DNA of 64,000 nucleotides from Rufibacter sp. XAAS-G3-1 (GTDB lineage: Bacteria > Bacteroidota > Bacteroidia > Cytophagales > Hymenobacteraceae): assembly GCF_013623775.1 (NCBI RefSeq), contig NZ_JABFAM010000003.1, positions 310,001-374,000 on the forward strand, read 5' to 3'. Every line of letters begins with the position of its first letter. Position 1 is the first letter of the stretch. Of this stretch, positions 9,401 to 15,852 are shown piece after piece. The notes beneath the pieces were generated by a model, which saw only the letters and a list, made by a program, of their open reading frames with translations, ran no database searches and had not been told where the DNA came from. The position numbers and the translations under genes were made by a program.

Positions 9401-9722
9401 CCGCTTCCACGGTCTTGTCATAAGCCGCTTCCTGAATATTCTTCTTAATTTCTTGAAAGAACTCTTCTTGTGCTTTTTCAGCATCTCCATCAAACAGAAC
9501 ACCTTGCTGGTTAGCTTGGTAGACTAAATAGTCAATGTTTATGCCTACCAGTATTCTTATCTCCTGCGCTTTCTCAACAAACTCTCTTATTTGAAAATAT
9601 CCTGAAGCTCTGAAGTAACCTACTAAAGCATCTAGAAAATAAATGTTTTTGTGTTTAAAAATTCCTTCTATCTTTTTTAGAAGGGTGTTTTGTTCTTCGT
9701 TCGTAAAAAACTTTGTACTCAT
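6462..9722 (-). CDS. PLD-like nuclease / SNF2-family helicase fusion, putative restriction effector
   Basis: The 1086-residue protein has an N-terminal phospholipase-D-like domain (IHAKIYIF at 131-138, then TGSSNLTD at 153-160; a variant of HKD without an obvious Asp). A superfamily 2 SNF2 ATPase follows: Walker A DVVGLGKT 273-280, DEAH 350-353, SATPLNN 392-398, and motif VI QRIGRVNRIG 783-792. Such fusions are expected to translocate along DNA and cut or displace it. It is the first gene of the operon with KilA-N and the methyltransferase. I infer that it supplies the ATP-driven restriction half while the methyltransferase marks self DNA. No HsdR-type PD-(D/E)XK motif was seen. Confidence 0.9.
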   Translation of the reverse strand: MSTKFFTNEEQNTLLKKIEGIFKHKNIYFLDALVGYFRASGYFQIREFVEKAQEIRILVGINIDYLVYQANQQGVLFDGDAEKAQEEFFQEIKKNIQEAAYDKTVEAGMLQLIRDIVTGKVKIKIHPKQNIHAKIYIFREEVKHDHGYGSVITGSSNLTDAGLSKNFEFNVELRDNSDIDFATQTFEKLWEEAVPVDIDNIEKLQKETYLNDNYTPYEIYLKFLVEYFGKSIEFDPNSISDLPKGFKRLSYQVDAVNDGFTKMMKHNGFFLADVVGLGKTIVSTLIAKKFFYTNGFPEHRSRTLIIVPPALKENWIETIEKFNLDNVKIVTNGSLHKVRDATIYDLIIVDEAHKFRSDTAGMYNDLQKICKTPTRRVLPDGTTVAKKVMLVSATPLNNRPEDIANQVYLFQNSKESTLETGNLQNFFRGQIDAYKKIKHETDIAKVQKGVKQIYERIRTKVIEPLTVRRTRTDLQAHELYSKDLINQGITFPVVKQPKKILYVLEPHLEDLYDITIKVLSHETEGLTYNRYRAIGFLKPHKKNKYKQADMISAQLAKIMKTLLVKRIDSSFHAFKKSLHRFMKATEAMVTMFENGKIFIAPNLPVSDMINEGREEELLNLVLEQSIEDPTIEICEPDDFEYNFFPGLQKDLQLLQGLCGEWAKVKQDPKLEVFIHYLQNILLDSKINPTSKLVVFSESKETTAYLEEELPKYISENLISVDSKTRKDRMPTIRKNFDANYAGEKEDVYKIILTTEVLAEGVNLHRSNVIVNYDTPWNSTRLMQRIGRVNRIGSTADEVHVFNFYPTAKVNNDIELEKKAIMKLQAFHAALGEDSQIYSPDEETETFGLFDKKLEEEKDEKLAYLMMIRDLKEKRPGLFKQIKNMPFRARVGRKKKELNQSTICYIKDSKRDSFIQVKANEETEELTFLETVKIFEADVLEQAIPLHSQHHEQVQAGLLLFSDLLEREKARDKKIDTTQGPNEKKANAYLDGILNLPLVNEEERVLILKAKEAIRLGRFQNLQRDINKFQRALKKAPLKPAIVLEKIIDILNAYPLVHEEVDQEVEKKVVRARVLNPEIIITESFSL

Positions 9723-10075
9723 ATAATATATTAATCACCTTCTTTAAGGACTACTTAGAAGAACCTATACTGAATAAACTGCACAGAAAACTTTTAAGGC
9801 TACATTTCAGCCAAATTGTTTTAGCAGATTCCCAAATATATATTATTAAAAATTCTTGATTAAGCGTTTGAAAATATAAGTTTATCCATTAAGGCCACTT
9901 ACCGACTTATCAATGAGGCAAACTGATTTTAGTTGATTACAGGACAACTCTTTCTACATTAGATTCAAAACAAATCCTGCAAATGGATTAATTAAATTCA
10001 CAAGTACACTTTAAGAAAGCCAATATTCTAAACAGTTATCACAAAGCTGTAGCTCAATTCTTTACACAATCTTAT
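9723..10075. other. Non-coding upstream region of the restriction operon
   Basis: This 353-base AT-rich spacer has no credible gene. On the minus strand 9833-9840 reads TATATTTG, matching the Bacteroidetes -7 box TAnnTTTG, but no matching -33 TTG lies at the usual distance. It is only a weak candidate promoter for the helicase-KilA-N-methyltransferase operon. No palindrome of the window-wide repeat family occurs here. Confidence 0.4.
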
Positions 10076-10115
10076 TATAAAAAACGGTCAGCACCTACCA
10101 GGCACTGACCGTTTT
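10076..10115 (-). terminator. Terminator of the MarR-YceI transcript
   Basis: An 11-base perfect stem (CTGACCGTTTT on the minus strand with its complement) is followed in the minus direction by TTATAA. It lies 20 bases past the YceI stop. Confidence 0.75.
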
Positions 10116-10134
10116 CAACCCGAAGAAAGAGCAA

Positions 10135-10809
10135 TTACTTTTTAGCGACTGCTTCTTCTTTGGCTACTAGATTTATATTCAACTCCACGTCATCCTGAAT
10201 GGCTTTGTCGCCTAGGTTCTCAAAGAAGTTGCCGGAGCGGAATTTGATGTCCCACTTGGTACGGTCAAATTTCAAAGTGGCTTTGGCGGTGGCCACGCCT
10301 TTTTTCACGTTTACCATGGCCGGGAAAGAGATCTGGTTGGTGATGCCTTTGATGGTAAGGTCACCGGTCACAATGTAGTTGGCGGTTCCGGCCTTCGCGT
10401 TCGCTTTGGGGGTCAGGTTGGTGACCGCGAACATGGCGGTAGGGTTTTTCGCCACTGAGAAGAAATCATCAGATTTCAGGTGGTCTACCAGTCTCTTGTT
10501 AGAGCCGCCTTCCAGGTCGTTGCAGGTGATGGTGGTCATGTCCATCACGAATGTACCCCCTCTAAACGAAGCCTTATCTAGTAACAATGTGCCGCTGGTC
10601 AGCGTGACGTTGCCGTTGTGCTCCCCTCCCACCTTACGGCCAATCCAGGTGATTTTGCTTTCCGCAGGAATAACTTTGTAATTCTGGACGGCATACGCCA
10701 CCGTGTTTTTAGGTGCCATCGCTTTCTCTGGAGAGCCCGGGGCTACCATGGTGAAGGCAGAAACCCCTACGGCAGCCGCTACCATAAGGGACAGTAACAT
10801 TTTTTTCAT
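10135..10809 (-). CDS. YceI family periplasmic lipid-binding-type protein
   Basis: The 224-residue protein begins with a signal peptide (MKKMLLSLMVAAAVGVSAF) and continues as a YceI-like domain from about residue 43: YKVIPAESKITWIGRK, GGTFVMDMTTI, HLKSDDFFSV, VTGDLTIKGIT and TKWDIKFRSGNFF. YceI proteins form an eight-stranded lipocalin-like barrel that binds polyisoprenoid-type lipids; the native role is often stress-related. It follows the MarR gene by 62 bases on the same strand, a frequent Bacteroidetes pairing, and a terminator lies just downstream. The ligand is unknown. Confidence 0.93.
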   Translation of the reverse strand: MKKMLLSLMVAAAVGVSAFTMVAPGSPEKAMAPKNTVAYAVQNYKVIPAESKITWIGRKVGGEHNGNVTLTSGTLLLDKASFRGGTFVMDMTTITCNDLEGGSNKRLVDHLKSDDFFSVAKNPTAMFAVTNLTPKANAKAGTANYIVTGDLTIKGITNQISFPAMVNVKKGVATAKATLKFDRTKWDIKFRSGNFFENLGDKAIQDDVELNINLVAKEEAVAKK

Positions 10810-10871
10810 GGGATTAACTCGTAAATGGTGTAGTAGTAAAAGGCTGTAAACGAATATAAGGTAAGCAAAAT

Positions 10872-11321
10872 TTAGCTTCTGATCTTATCTAGGAGAACAT
10901 TTAATTGCTCGGCCTCTTCCTGGGTTAGTTTATTCAGGCCGGTATAGCCCTCGTTGCCTAAGGCATCCATCTGCTGCAACAACTCAAGGCCTTTGTCGGT
11001 GATGAGGATGTCCACGGTGCGCCGGTCGGTGGGGCACTGTTTGCGGGTAACCAGTTCTTTGGCCTCCAGTTTGTCTACAATGCGCGAGGCATTGGAGGTT
11101 TTGTCCAGCATGCGGTCTATGAGCAGGTTCACCGTGGCCGGTTTAGGGTATTGCCCGCGCAAAATGCGCAGCACGTTGTACTGCGGCAGCGTGACGCCAA
11201 ACGACTTAAACAGCGCAGATTGCCTTTGTTCCAGCCAGTTAGAGGTAAAAATTACGTTTATGTACGATTTTTGGTAAACGTCCTTAAAAACGCTCTGCTT
11301 TATTTCTTCTTCAATCTTCAT
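10872..11321 (-). CDS. MarR family transcriptional regulator
   Basis: The 149-residue protein has the MarR winged-helix layout: FGVTLPQYNVLRILRG (helix 1-2), VNLLIDRMLDKTSNASRIVDKLEAKELVTRKQ (recognition helix and wing) and TVDILITDKGLELL, plus the C-terminal dimer helix. It would bind an operator as a dimer and respond to a small ligand. It is the first gene of a two-gene unit with YceI, which it probably controls. A good promoter lies 27 bases upstream of the start. The plus-strand DedA gene starts 151 bases away in the other direction. Confidence 0.93.
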   Translation of the reverse strand: MKIEEEIKQSVFKDVYQKSYINVIFTSNWLEQRQSALFKSFGVTLPQYNVLRILRGQYPKPATVNLLIDRMLDKTSNASRIVDKLEAKELVTRKQCPTDRRTVDILITDKGLELLQQMDALGNEGYTGLNKLTQEEAEQLNVLLDKIRS

Positions 11322-11347
11322 CTTTAACCAGCAACTTTAGGGGATCT

Positions 11348-11378
11348 CAAATATATGTTCCTGCCGCAAAATCAGCAA
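11348..11378 (-). promoter_or_regulatory. Bacteroidetes-type promoter for marR-yceI
   Basis: On the minus strand TTG (11378-11376), a 20-base spacer and TATATTTG (11355-11348) match the TTG/TAnnTTTG pattern of Bacteroidetes sigma-ABfr promoters. It lies 27 bases before the MarR start. Confidence 0.65.
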
Positions 11379-11472
11379 CTTAGCGGCCGTATTTCTACGG
11401 GCCGCCTCAAAAATACCATCAACATCTCACTTACCGCGTGCGTATTGCCCGTAAATCCATCTCGCTAGGCAA

Positions 11473-12117
11473 ATGACAGACTTTCTCCAGGTTTCATGGT
11501 CAGAATTGTTTTCCAGCCCCGAAAACATGATCCGGTACGGCGGCCTCACGCTTATTCTCCTTGTGGTTTTTGTGGAAACGGGCTTGCTCATTGGCTTGGT
11601 TATTCCCGGCGGAGACTCCCTTTTGCTGGCTACGGGTCTGTTGGCGGGTGCCGATGTGCTGCAGGTGCCGGTGGGTGTGCTTCTGGCCAGCATGACAGCG
11701 GCCGGCGTGGCCGGAGACCTGCTGGGGTTTTCCATTGGCCGCAAGATGGGCAAAAAGCTCTACCATAAAGAAGATACATGGTACTTCAAACGCAAAAACC
11801 TGGATCGGGCCGAAAAATTCTACCGCGAGAAAGGGAAATCGGCTATTGTGCTGGGCAAGTTTGTACCGGTGGTGCGTACGTTCAACCCGCTGTTGGCCGG
11901 GGTAACGGGCATGACCCTGGGCAGGTTCTTGCTGCTGAGTTTGATGGGCACCGCCCTCTGGATTTGCTCTCTGGTGCTGGCCAGCTATTACCTGGGGCAG
12001 CAGTTTCCGCAGTTAAAAGACTACTTGCATTACGCTATCCCGGTTATTATTCTCCTGTCTATTCTGCCCGGTATTGTTCAGTACCTGAAAGAGCGGAAAA
12101 AGGAAAGCAACACGTGA
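11473..12117 (+). CDS. DedA family membrane protein
   Basis: The 214-residue protein has about five hydrophobic segments. It carries the DedA/VTT signatures: FVETGLLIGLVIPGGDSLLLATGLLA near residues 33-60, then a helical loop with GKFVPVVRTFNPLLAGVTGM (arginine and proline of the second re-entrant motif), and a terminal membrane helix (YAIPVIILLSILPGI). DedA proteins are inner-membrane transporters or flippases that carry undecaprenyl phosphate or phospholipids and depend on the proton-motive force. The gene stands alone. Confidence 0.92.
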   Translation: MTDFLQVSWSELFSSPENMIRYGGLTLILLVVFVETGLLIGLVIPGGDSLLLATGLLAGADVLQVPVGVLLASMTAAGVAGDLLGFSIGRKMGKKLYHKEDTWYFKRKNLDRAEKFYREKGKSAIVLGKFVPVVRTFNPLLAGVTGMTLGRFLLLSLMGTALWICSLVLASYYLGQQFPQLKDYLHYAIPVIILLSILPGIVQYLKERKKESNT

Positions 12118-12197
12118 ACTGTTTTCCCCTTCAGTTCCTGTTTTTGGCCTGTTTTCGGGAAAACACCGTATAAATACCAAAACTACGCTATATAACT

Positions 12198-12776
12198 ATG
12201 GGACTACGTTTCATCTTAGCGGGCGGGTTGTTTCTGGGGATTCTCTTCGCCCCCGCGCTAGCCCAGGCCCAGAATGCCTCTATGGGAAAAAGTGCGAGCG
12301 GCCGCACCATTACCACCAGCGTCACTCCTTTGCGTAAGGGCATGATCATGCGTAACGGGAAAATGATGGAGGTAAAAGGGAAAGACTTTACCCCGTTGGC
12401 CCAGGCCAGAACGTTCCCTAACGGCGCCACGCTGCAACCCAACGGTGCTTTCAAGGCGGCAGACGGAGAAACCATTCAATTAAACGAGGGCGATCATGTA
12501 GACCTGAAAGGCACTTTTCACCGTTCCGTCGTAGTCACGCACAGCAACACCACCATTTCCGGCGACACCACCGGCCTGGGAAAACAACTGCTACAAGCCC
12601 AGCAGATGAAGGATCGCCTCCAGCTTTTACAGGAGAAACAACGCGTCCTCCAACAAAAAACCGACCTCCTCCAGAAAACCGTCCAGAACAAGCCCAGCCA
12701 GGCCGAGTTGAAAAAGCTGGACGCTGACCTAGCCCGGCTTCAGCAGCAGTTAGCCGCTGGGGAGAAGAAAGAATAG
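12198..12776 (+). CDS. Secreted DUF6799-type protein with C-terminal coiled coil
   Basis: The 192-residue protein has a signal peptide (LILAGGLFLGILFAPALAQAQ-like core, cleavage after AQA). Two copies follow of a short motif with the pattern GMIMRNGKMMEVKGKDFTPL and TFPNGATLQPNGAFKAADG, which I recognise as DUF6799-like. Residues about 125-190 are a charged heptad-rich coiled coil (LLQAQQMKDRLQLLQEKQ). It is probably periplasmic or surface-exposed; no biochemical role is known to me. The upstream spacer holds a partial copy of the window-wide palindrome (12145-12170). Confidence 0.75.
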   Translation: MGLRFILAGGLFLGILFAPALAQAQNASMGKSASGRTITTSVTPLRKGMIMRNGKMMEVKGKDFTPLAQARTFPNGATLQPNGAFKAADGETIQLNEGDHVDLKGTFHRSVVVTHSNTTISGDTTGLGKQLLQAQQMKDRLQLLQEKQRVLQQKTDLLQKTVQNKPSQAELKKLDADLARLQQQLAAGEKKE

Positions 12777-12949
12777 TGTTGGCTTCATAAGGTCTCCCTC
12801 GCCTGTTTCTTTGGATCATTCATTGGATTGTTTCCCTGGTGACAACAAGTTATTTCTTTTGCGCCCGAAGGCACAAAGATTTCTTTCGTTTTCACTGATA
12901 GCTCTTTTTCCATTGGCAGCCCGTTGTTGACAGGGGGCTTTTGATACTG

Positions 12950-13285
12950 ATCGGTTCCTTACTGCGCTTTAGCCTCGCCTGGAACTGGCTTCTGTAGAGC
13001 AATTAGTGGGTGCACGGAATATGCTGTTCCCTTGGCTTATCCGGTTACTCCGCAGGTGCAAGTGCTGTATTGTTTCATCTTTGGCGGTATGCGCTCGGGG
13101 AAGACTGGAACTGGGGAAAGTAGCAGAGAGTACTGGCTGAACTCTACCTCTAGTATTTACTCTTCTAAAGCAGATACTCCCCCTTTGAAGGGGGCGAAGG
13201 GGGATGTTTACACACGCAGTTCACGCATTCCTTTCTCCTTCATAGGCGTATTCCCCTCCTCGGAGGGGTAGGGGTAGGTTTCGCG
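12950..13285 (+). repeat. Long non-coding dispersed repeat, copy 1
   Basis: The spacer 12777-13587 has no gene. Within it about 12950-13110 is the near-identical reverse complement of 35790-35935 (including AAAGATGAAACAATACAGCAC on the minus strand). About 13165-13285 matches 35445-35550 in reverse, a block with a CCCCCTTTGAAGGGGG palindrome and TTCCTTTCTCC. Both blocks keep the same order in both places, so a unit of about 330-490 bases has been duplicated. The rest of the spacer is AT-rich and featureless. Confidence 0.7.
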
Positions 13286-13607
13286 CACCGCCCCTACCCT
13301 TCCAAGGCACACCAATCATGCAATGCTGGTATAAGTACCCTCTTTTCTATAGCATTCAGCTCCAGAAAAGAGGGTGTAAAGCGCAGAACCCGTTTCTTTC
13401 AGCGCAGCACCCGCCTCTATAAAGCACTAACTTACAAGAGACTATCTTCCAGTTTAATAATATAATTATTCATATATGTTAATTAGGGTTTATACCCAAT
13501 TTAACGTTAGCACTAGAATTTTTCATAGCCTTTCAACTTCATACCCGTAAACAGCTACTAGTTAAAACATCTATCATTTCAATTCCTATGAAAAAACTAA
13601 CCTCTGG

Positions 13608-14126
13608 GTGCTGGTTTGGGCACTATTAGTAAGCAGTACCGCTTTTGTTTCTTGCGACGACGACGATGAGGATGCAACGGATCAGGATCGGACACGAGTG
13701 GCTACTTTCTTCCAGAATGCTGCTCAAAGTGATATGTTTGAAATCACCACAGGAAACATGGCTAAAGTGAAAGGCTCTACCGCTGAAGTTAGAGATTTTG
13801 GAACAATGCTGGTAACAGATCACACCATGACTTCCCAACAAATCATGACCATGGCCGCGGAAAGGAACATTACGCTATCTACCACGGCTCCAGCCGACAA
13901 AATGGCCATCATCAATCGTTTAACCGGGGAGTCTGGTTTAACCTTTGACAAAGACTTTGCCGCTGTTCAAGTACTGGCGCACCAAGAAGCCATAGCTCTG
14001 TATGAAGCCGCCGACAGAGAAATCATGGATACCGAGGTGCAGACATTCATTGATGCTACTTTGCCCAAACTTCGTACGCACCTGCAACGTGCCCAGACCT
14101 TAAAAACTGCGGTTGATAAAATGTAA
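13608..14126 (+). CDS. DUF4142 family protein, signal peptide start apparently frameshifted
   Basis: The frame encodes 172 residues: a hydrophobic leader (LVWALLVSSTAFVSC, lipobox-like Cys), an acidic linker DDDDED, and a DUF4142 four-helix bundle (VATFFQNAAQSDMFEI, VRDFGTMLVTDHTMTSQQI, FDKDFAAVQVLAHQEAIALYE, LPKLRTHLQRAQTLK). DUF4142 proteins are ferritin-like exported proteins of unclear role. A good start, ATG at 13588 (MKKLTSG), is one base out of frame with the body; one extra G in the GGG run near 13606 would restore MKKLTSGVLVWALL. As written, translation would have to begin at GTG 13608. Either a real one-base deletion or a sequence error is possible. Confidence 0.82.
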   Translation: MLVWALLVSSTAFVSCDDDDEDATDQDRTRVATFFQNAAQSDMFEITTGNMAKVKGSTAEVRDFGTMLVTDHTMTSQQIMTMAAERNITLSTTAPADKMAIINRLTGESGLTFDKDFAAVQVLAHQEAIALYEAADREIMDTEVQTFIDATLPKLRTHLQRAQTLKTAVDKM

Positions 14127-14129
14127 TAA

Positions 14130-14289
14130 GAGCATGTTTAAATTTCATCTTTGCGCTGCAAATTGCCATAAAAAGAACCTGCGTTCGCCTTTTTCTCGCC
14201 CCGTAGCGCTGCTACGCGGCTCAAAAAACGCTTCCGCAGAACCTTTCTCTGACCATTTTCGCCAGCAAACCTGAAATTTAAACAAGCTC
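14130..14289 (+). mobile_element. 160-bp MITE, copy 1, with TAA target duplication
   Basis: The element starts GAGCATGTTTAAATTTC and ends GAAATTTAAACAAGCTC, giving 17-base terminal inverted repeats with one mismatch. It is flanked by direct TAA copies (14127-14129 and 14290-14292). The whole element is an imperfect palindrome centred on GTAGCGCTGCTAC, so it could fold into a hairpin with ~80-base arms. There is no ORF. A second 160-bp copy lies at 37903-38062. GAG ends with a TNA duplication resemble the IS1031 group of IS5-family elements (family knowledge), so it may be moved by such a transposase in trans. It sits directly after the stop codon of the DUF4142 gene, separating it from its terminator. 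Confidence 0.85.
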
Positions 14290-14304
14290 TAAGTCACCCT
14301 TTCA

Positions 14305-14344
14305 TAAAAAAGCCACCTGCATATTTAAGCAGGTGGCTTTTTTA
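14305..14344 (+). terminator. Terminator of the DUF4142 gene, displaced by the MITE
   Basis: AAAAAAGCCACCTGC pairs with GCAGGTGGCTTTTTT around an 8-base loop. It is a strong intrinsic terminator, bidirectional by sequence. Confidence 0.8.
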
Positions 14345-14350
14345 CATAGT

Positions 14351-14555
14351 GAACCTGTTTAGAGTTTTTCATTAACCGCCATCTAAAGCAATTCCTCTGG
14401 TGCGAGGGGCCATGTAGGCCAGCATTTTTAGGCTGTTTTTAGGAAAATAGGCATAAAACAAGAGGGGTATTTGTACACTGCCACAAGCATCCGTTTATAC
14501 CGCCGTTCTTAGGCTGTTTTTAGGAAAACAGCCTAAGAACTCTAAACAGCCTCAG
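14351..14555 (-). repeat. ~200-bp composite dispersed element, copy 2 (inverted)
   Basis: The ends are GAACCTGTTTAGAGTT and AACTCTAAACAGCCTC, i.e. terminal inverted repeats. It contains two internal palindromes (14424-14459 and 14505-14540). This is the reverse-orientation copy of the elements at 290-487 and 24455-24653. A further palindrome follows at about 14562-14603, at the end of the epimerase gene. Confidence 0.75.
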
Positions 14556-14616
14556 TACCAATGTTTCTGATTTAAGGCTATTTTCTGAAAATAAGCTTAA
14601 AAATGGCGCTTATAGC

Positions 14617-15615
14617 TTACGGTTGCTCTATGGGATACAGTCTGCCGGCTTCTTCCCGTACCAGTTTGAACGGCTCGTCTTTCACCACCAACATGCCGTC
14701 CAGGTCTAGCAGGTCTACGCCGTGGGCGAGTTGCAGGGCAGACCAGATAGCCATAGAAGTTTCCATCATACAGCCAATCATGGTTTTGAGGCCCAGAGAC
14801 CGGGTCTTTTGCAGAATGGCCAAGCCATTGAGGTAGCCACCGGCTTTCATGAGTTTCATGTTTACCCCGTGGAACTGCTGCTGCAACAGTTCCCAATCGG
14901 CGTGGTCGGTGACAGATTCATCGGCGAAGAGGTCATAGGGCGAGCGCTTTTTCAGGTACAGGTATTCTTCCTCCAGCGTAGACGGCATGGGTTGCTCAAT
15001 CATGAGGATGGGGTATCTTTTCAGGCCTTCAAAGAACCGCAGGAGGGAATCTGGGTCTTGCCAGGCTTCGTTGGCATCTATGATCAAGCCCTGTGACGTG
15101 GCTTTGGTGACCTCAGACAACATGTCCAGTCCGCTTTCCTGGTTTACTTTCACTTTTAGGTACTCAAACCGCCGCAGTCCGTGCTCCTTGGTGAAGGCGG
15201 CAATCTTGCCGGGCTCCATGATGGGGTAAGAATAAGCCGTGGGGGCCGAGGCCACCGGCTGCACCCCTAAGAATTCGGTCACGGTTTGGCCGTTCCTGCG
15301 GCAGAGGTAATGCACAAACGCAGATTCTATGGCAAACCGAAGGGCTGGCATTACCGGGTGCAAACCCATGAGGTGCTGCAGTTCTTCCAAGGAGGCAATC
15401 TGATCCAGACCGTTGGCTTGCAGGGTCTGGAATTGCTGCTGCAGCAGGTCGGGCGTTTCGCCGTAGCGCGTGTTGGGCGCGGCTTCTCCCCGGCCCTGCG
15501 CGCGTTCATCGGCCACGGTCACAAAAAGATTGGTCTTCACATCTGAGGCGTTGCGGGAGATTTTCCAGGTATAGCGCAACGTGAGGTCTTGGGCCTCCAA
15601 ATTCCATAGTAGCAT
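14617..15615 (-). CDS. Dipeptide epimerase (enolase superfamily), L-Ala-D/L-Glu type
   Basis: The enzyme would racemise the C-terminal residue of dipeptides, e.g. L-Ala-D-Glu from peptidoglycan turnover. The enolase-superfamily residues are in order: general base in YLKVKV, metal ligands in IIDANEAW, IEQP and FADES, and the second lysine in NMKLMKAGG, followed by GCMMETS. I chose ATG at 15615 (MLLWNLEAQDLTLRY, 332 residues). The frame is open to 15699, but those extra codons run through a copy of the intergenic palindrome and add a hydrophobic stretch foreign to the family. The exact dipeptide specificity cannot be read off. Confidence 0.88.
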   Translation of the reverse strand: MLLWNLEAQDLTLRYTWKISRNASDVKTNLFVTVADERAQGRGEAAPNTRYGETPDLLQQQFQTLQANGLDQIASLEELQHLMGLHPVMPALRFAIESAFVHYLCRRNGQTVTEFLGVQPVASAPTAYSYPIMEPGKIAAFTKEHGLRRFEYLKVKVNQESGLDMLSEVTKATSQGLIIDANEAWQDPDSLLRFFEGLKRYPILMIEQPMPSTLEEEYLYLKKRSPYDLFADESVTDHADWELLQQQFHGVNMKLMKAGGYLNGLAILQKTRSLGLKTMIGCMMETSMAIWSALQLAHGVDLLDLDGMLVVKDEPFKLVREEAGRLYPIEQP

Positions 15616-15722
15616 AGTAAATAGTAGCGTTTGCAGGCCTAAGTGTACTAAAAAAGATGCAAAGGCCAATAAAAAACCTGTTTTGCCCGCCTTTTTCAAG
15701 AAACAGGCAGAAAACGTGTTGC

Positions 15723-15754
15723 TTGTTTAGAACCGGAAGAAAAAACTATATTTG
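15723..15754 (+). promoter_or_regulatory. Promoter for the DAACS symporter gene
   Basis: TTG (15723-15725), a 21-base spacer and TATATTTG (15747-15754) match the Bacteroidetes consensus. Transcription would begin about 90 bases before the start codon. Confidence 0.65.
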
Positions 15755-15852
15755 TAGGTTCCAACACCTTAACCGGTCTTACCGGTCATCTACCCACACA
15801 AACCTAAACCTCTGCTTTTCCCCTTCTCCAAGGGAAAAGAGCTTAACGCTGT

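Noticed and set aside
2274-9722. BREX, DISARM or classical type I RM label
   Set aside because: No brxC/pglZ, drmA/drmB or hsdS/hsdR-type genes are present; the helicase has a PLD rather than a PD-(D/E)XK nuclease.
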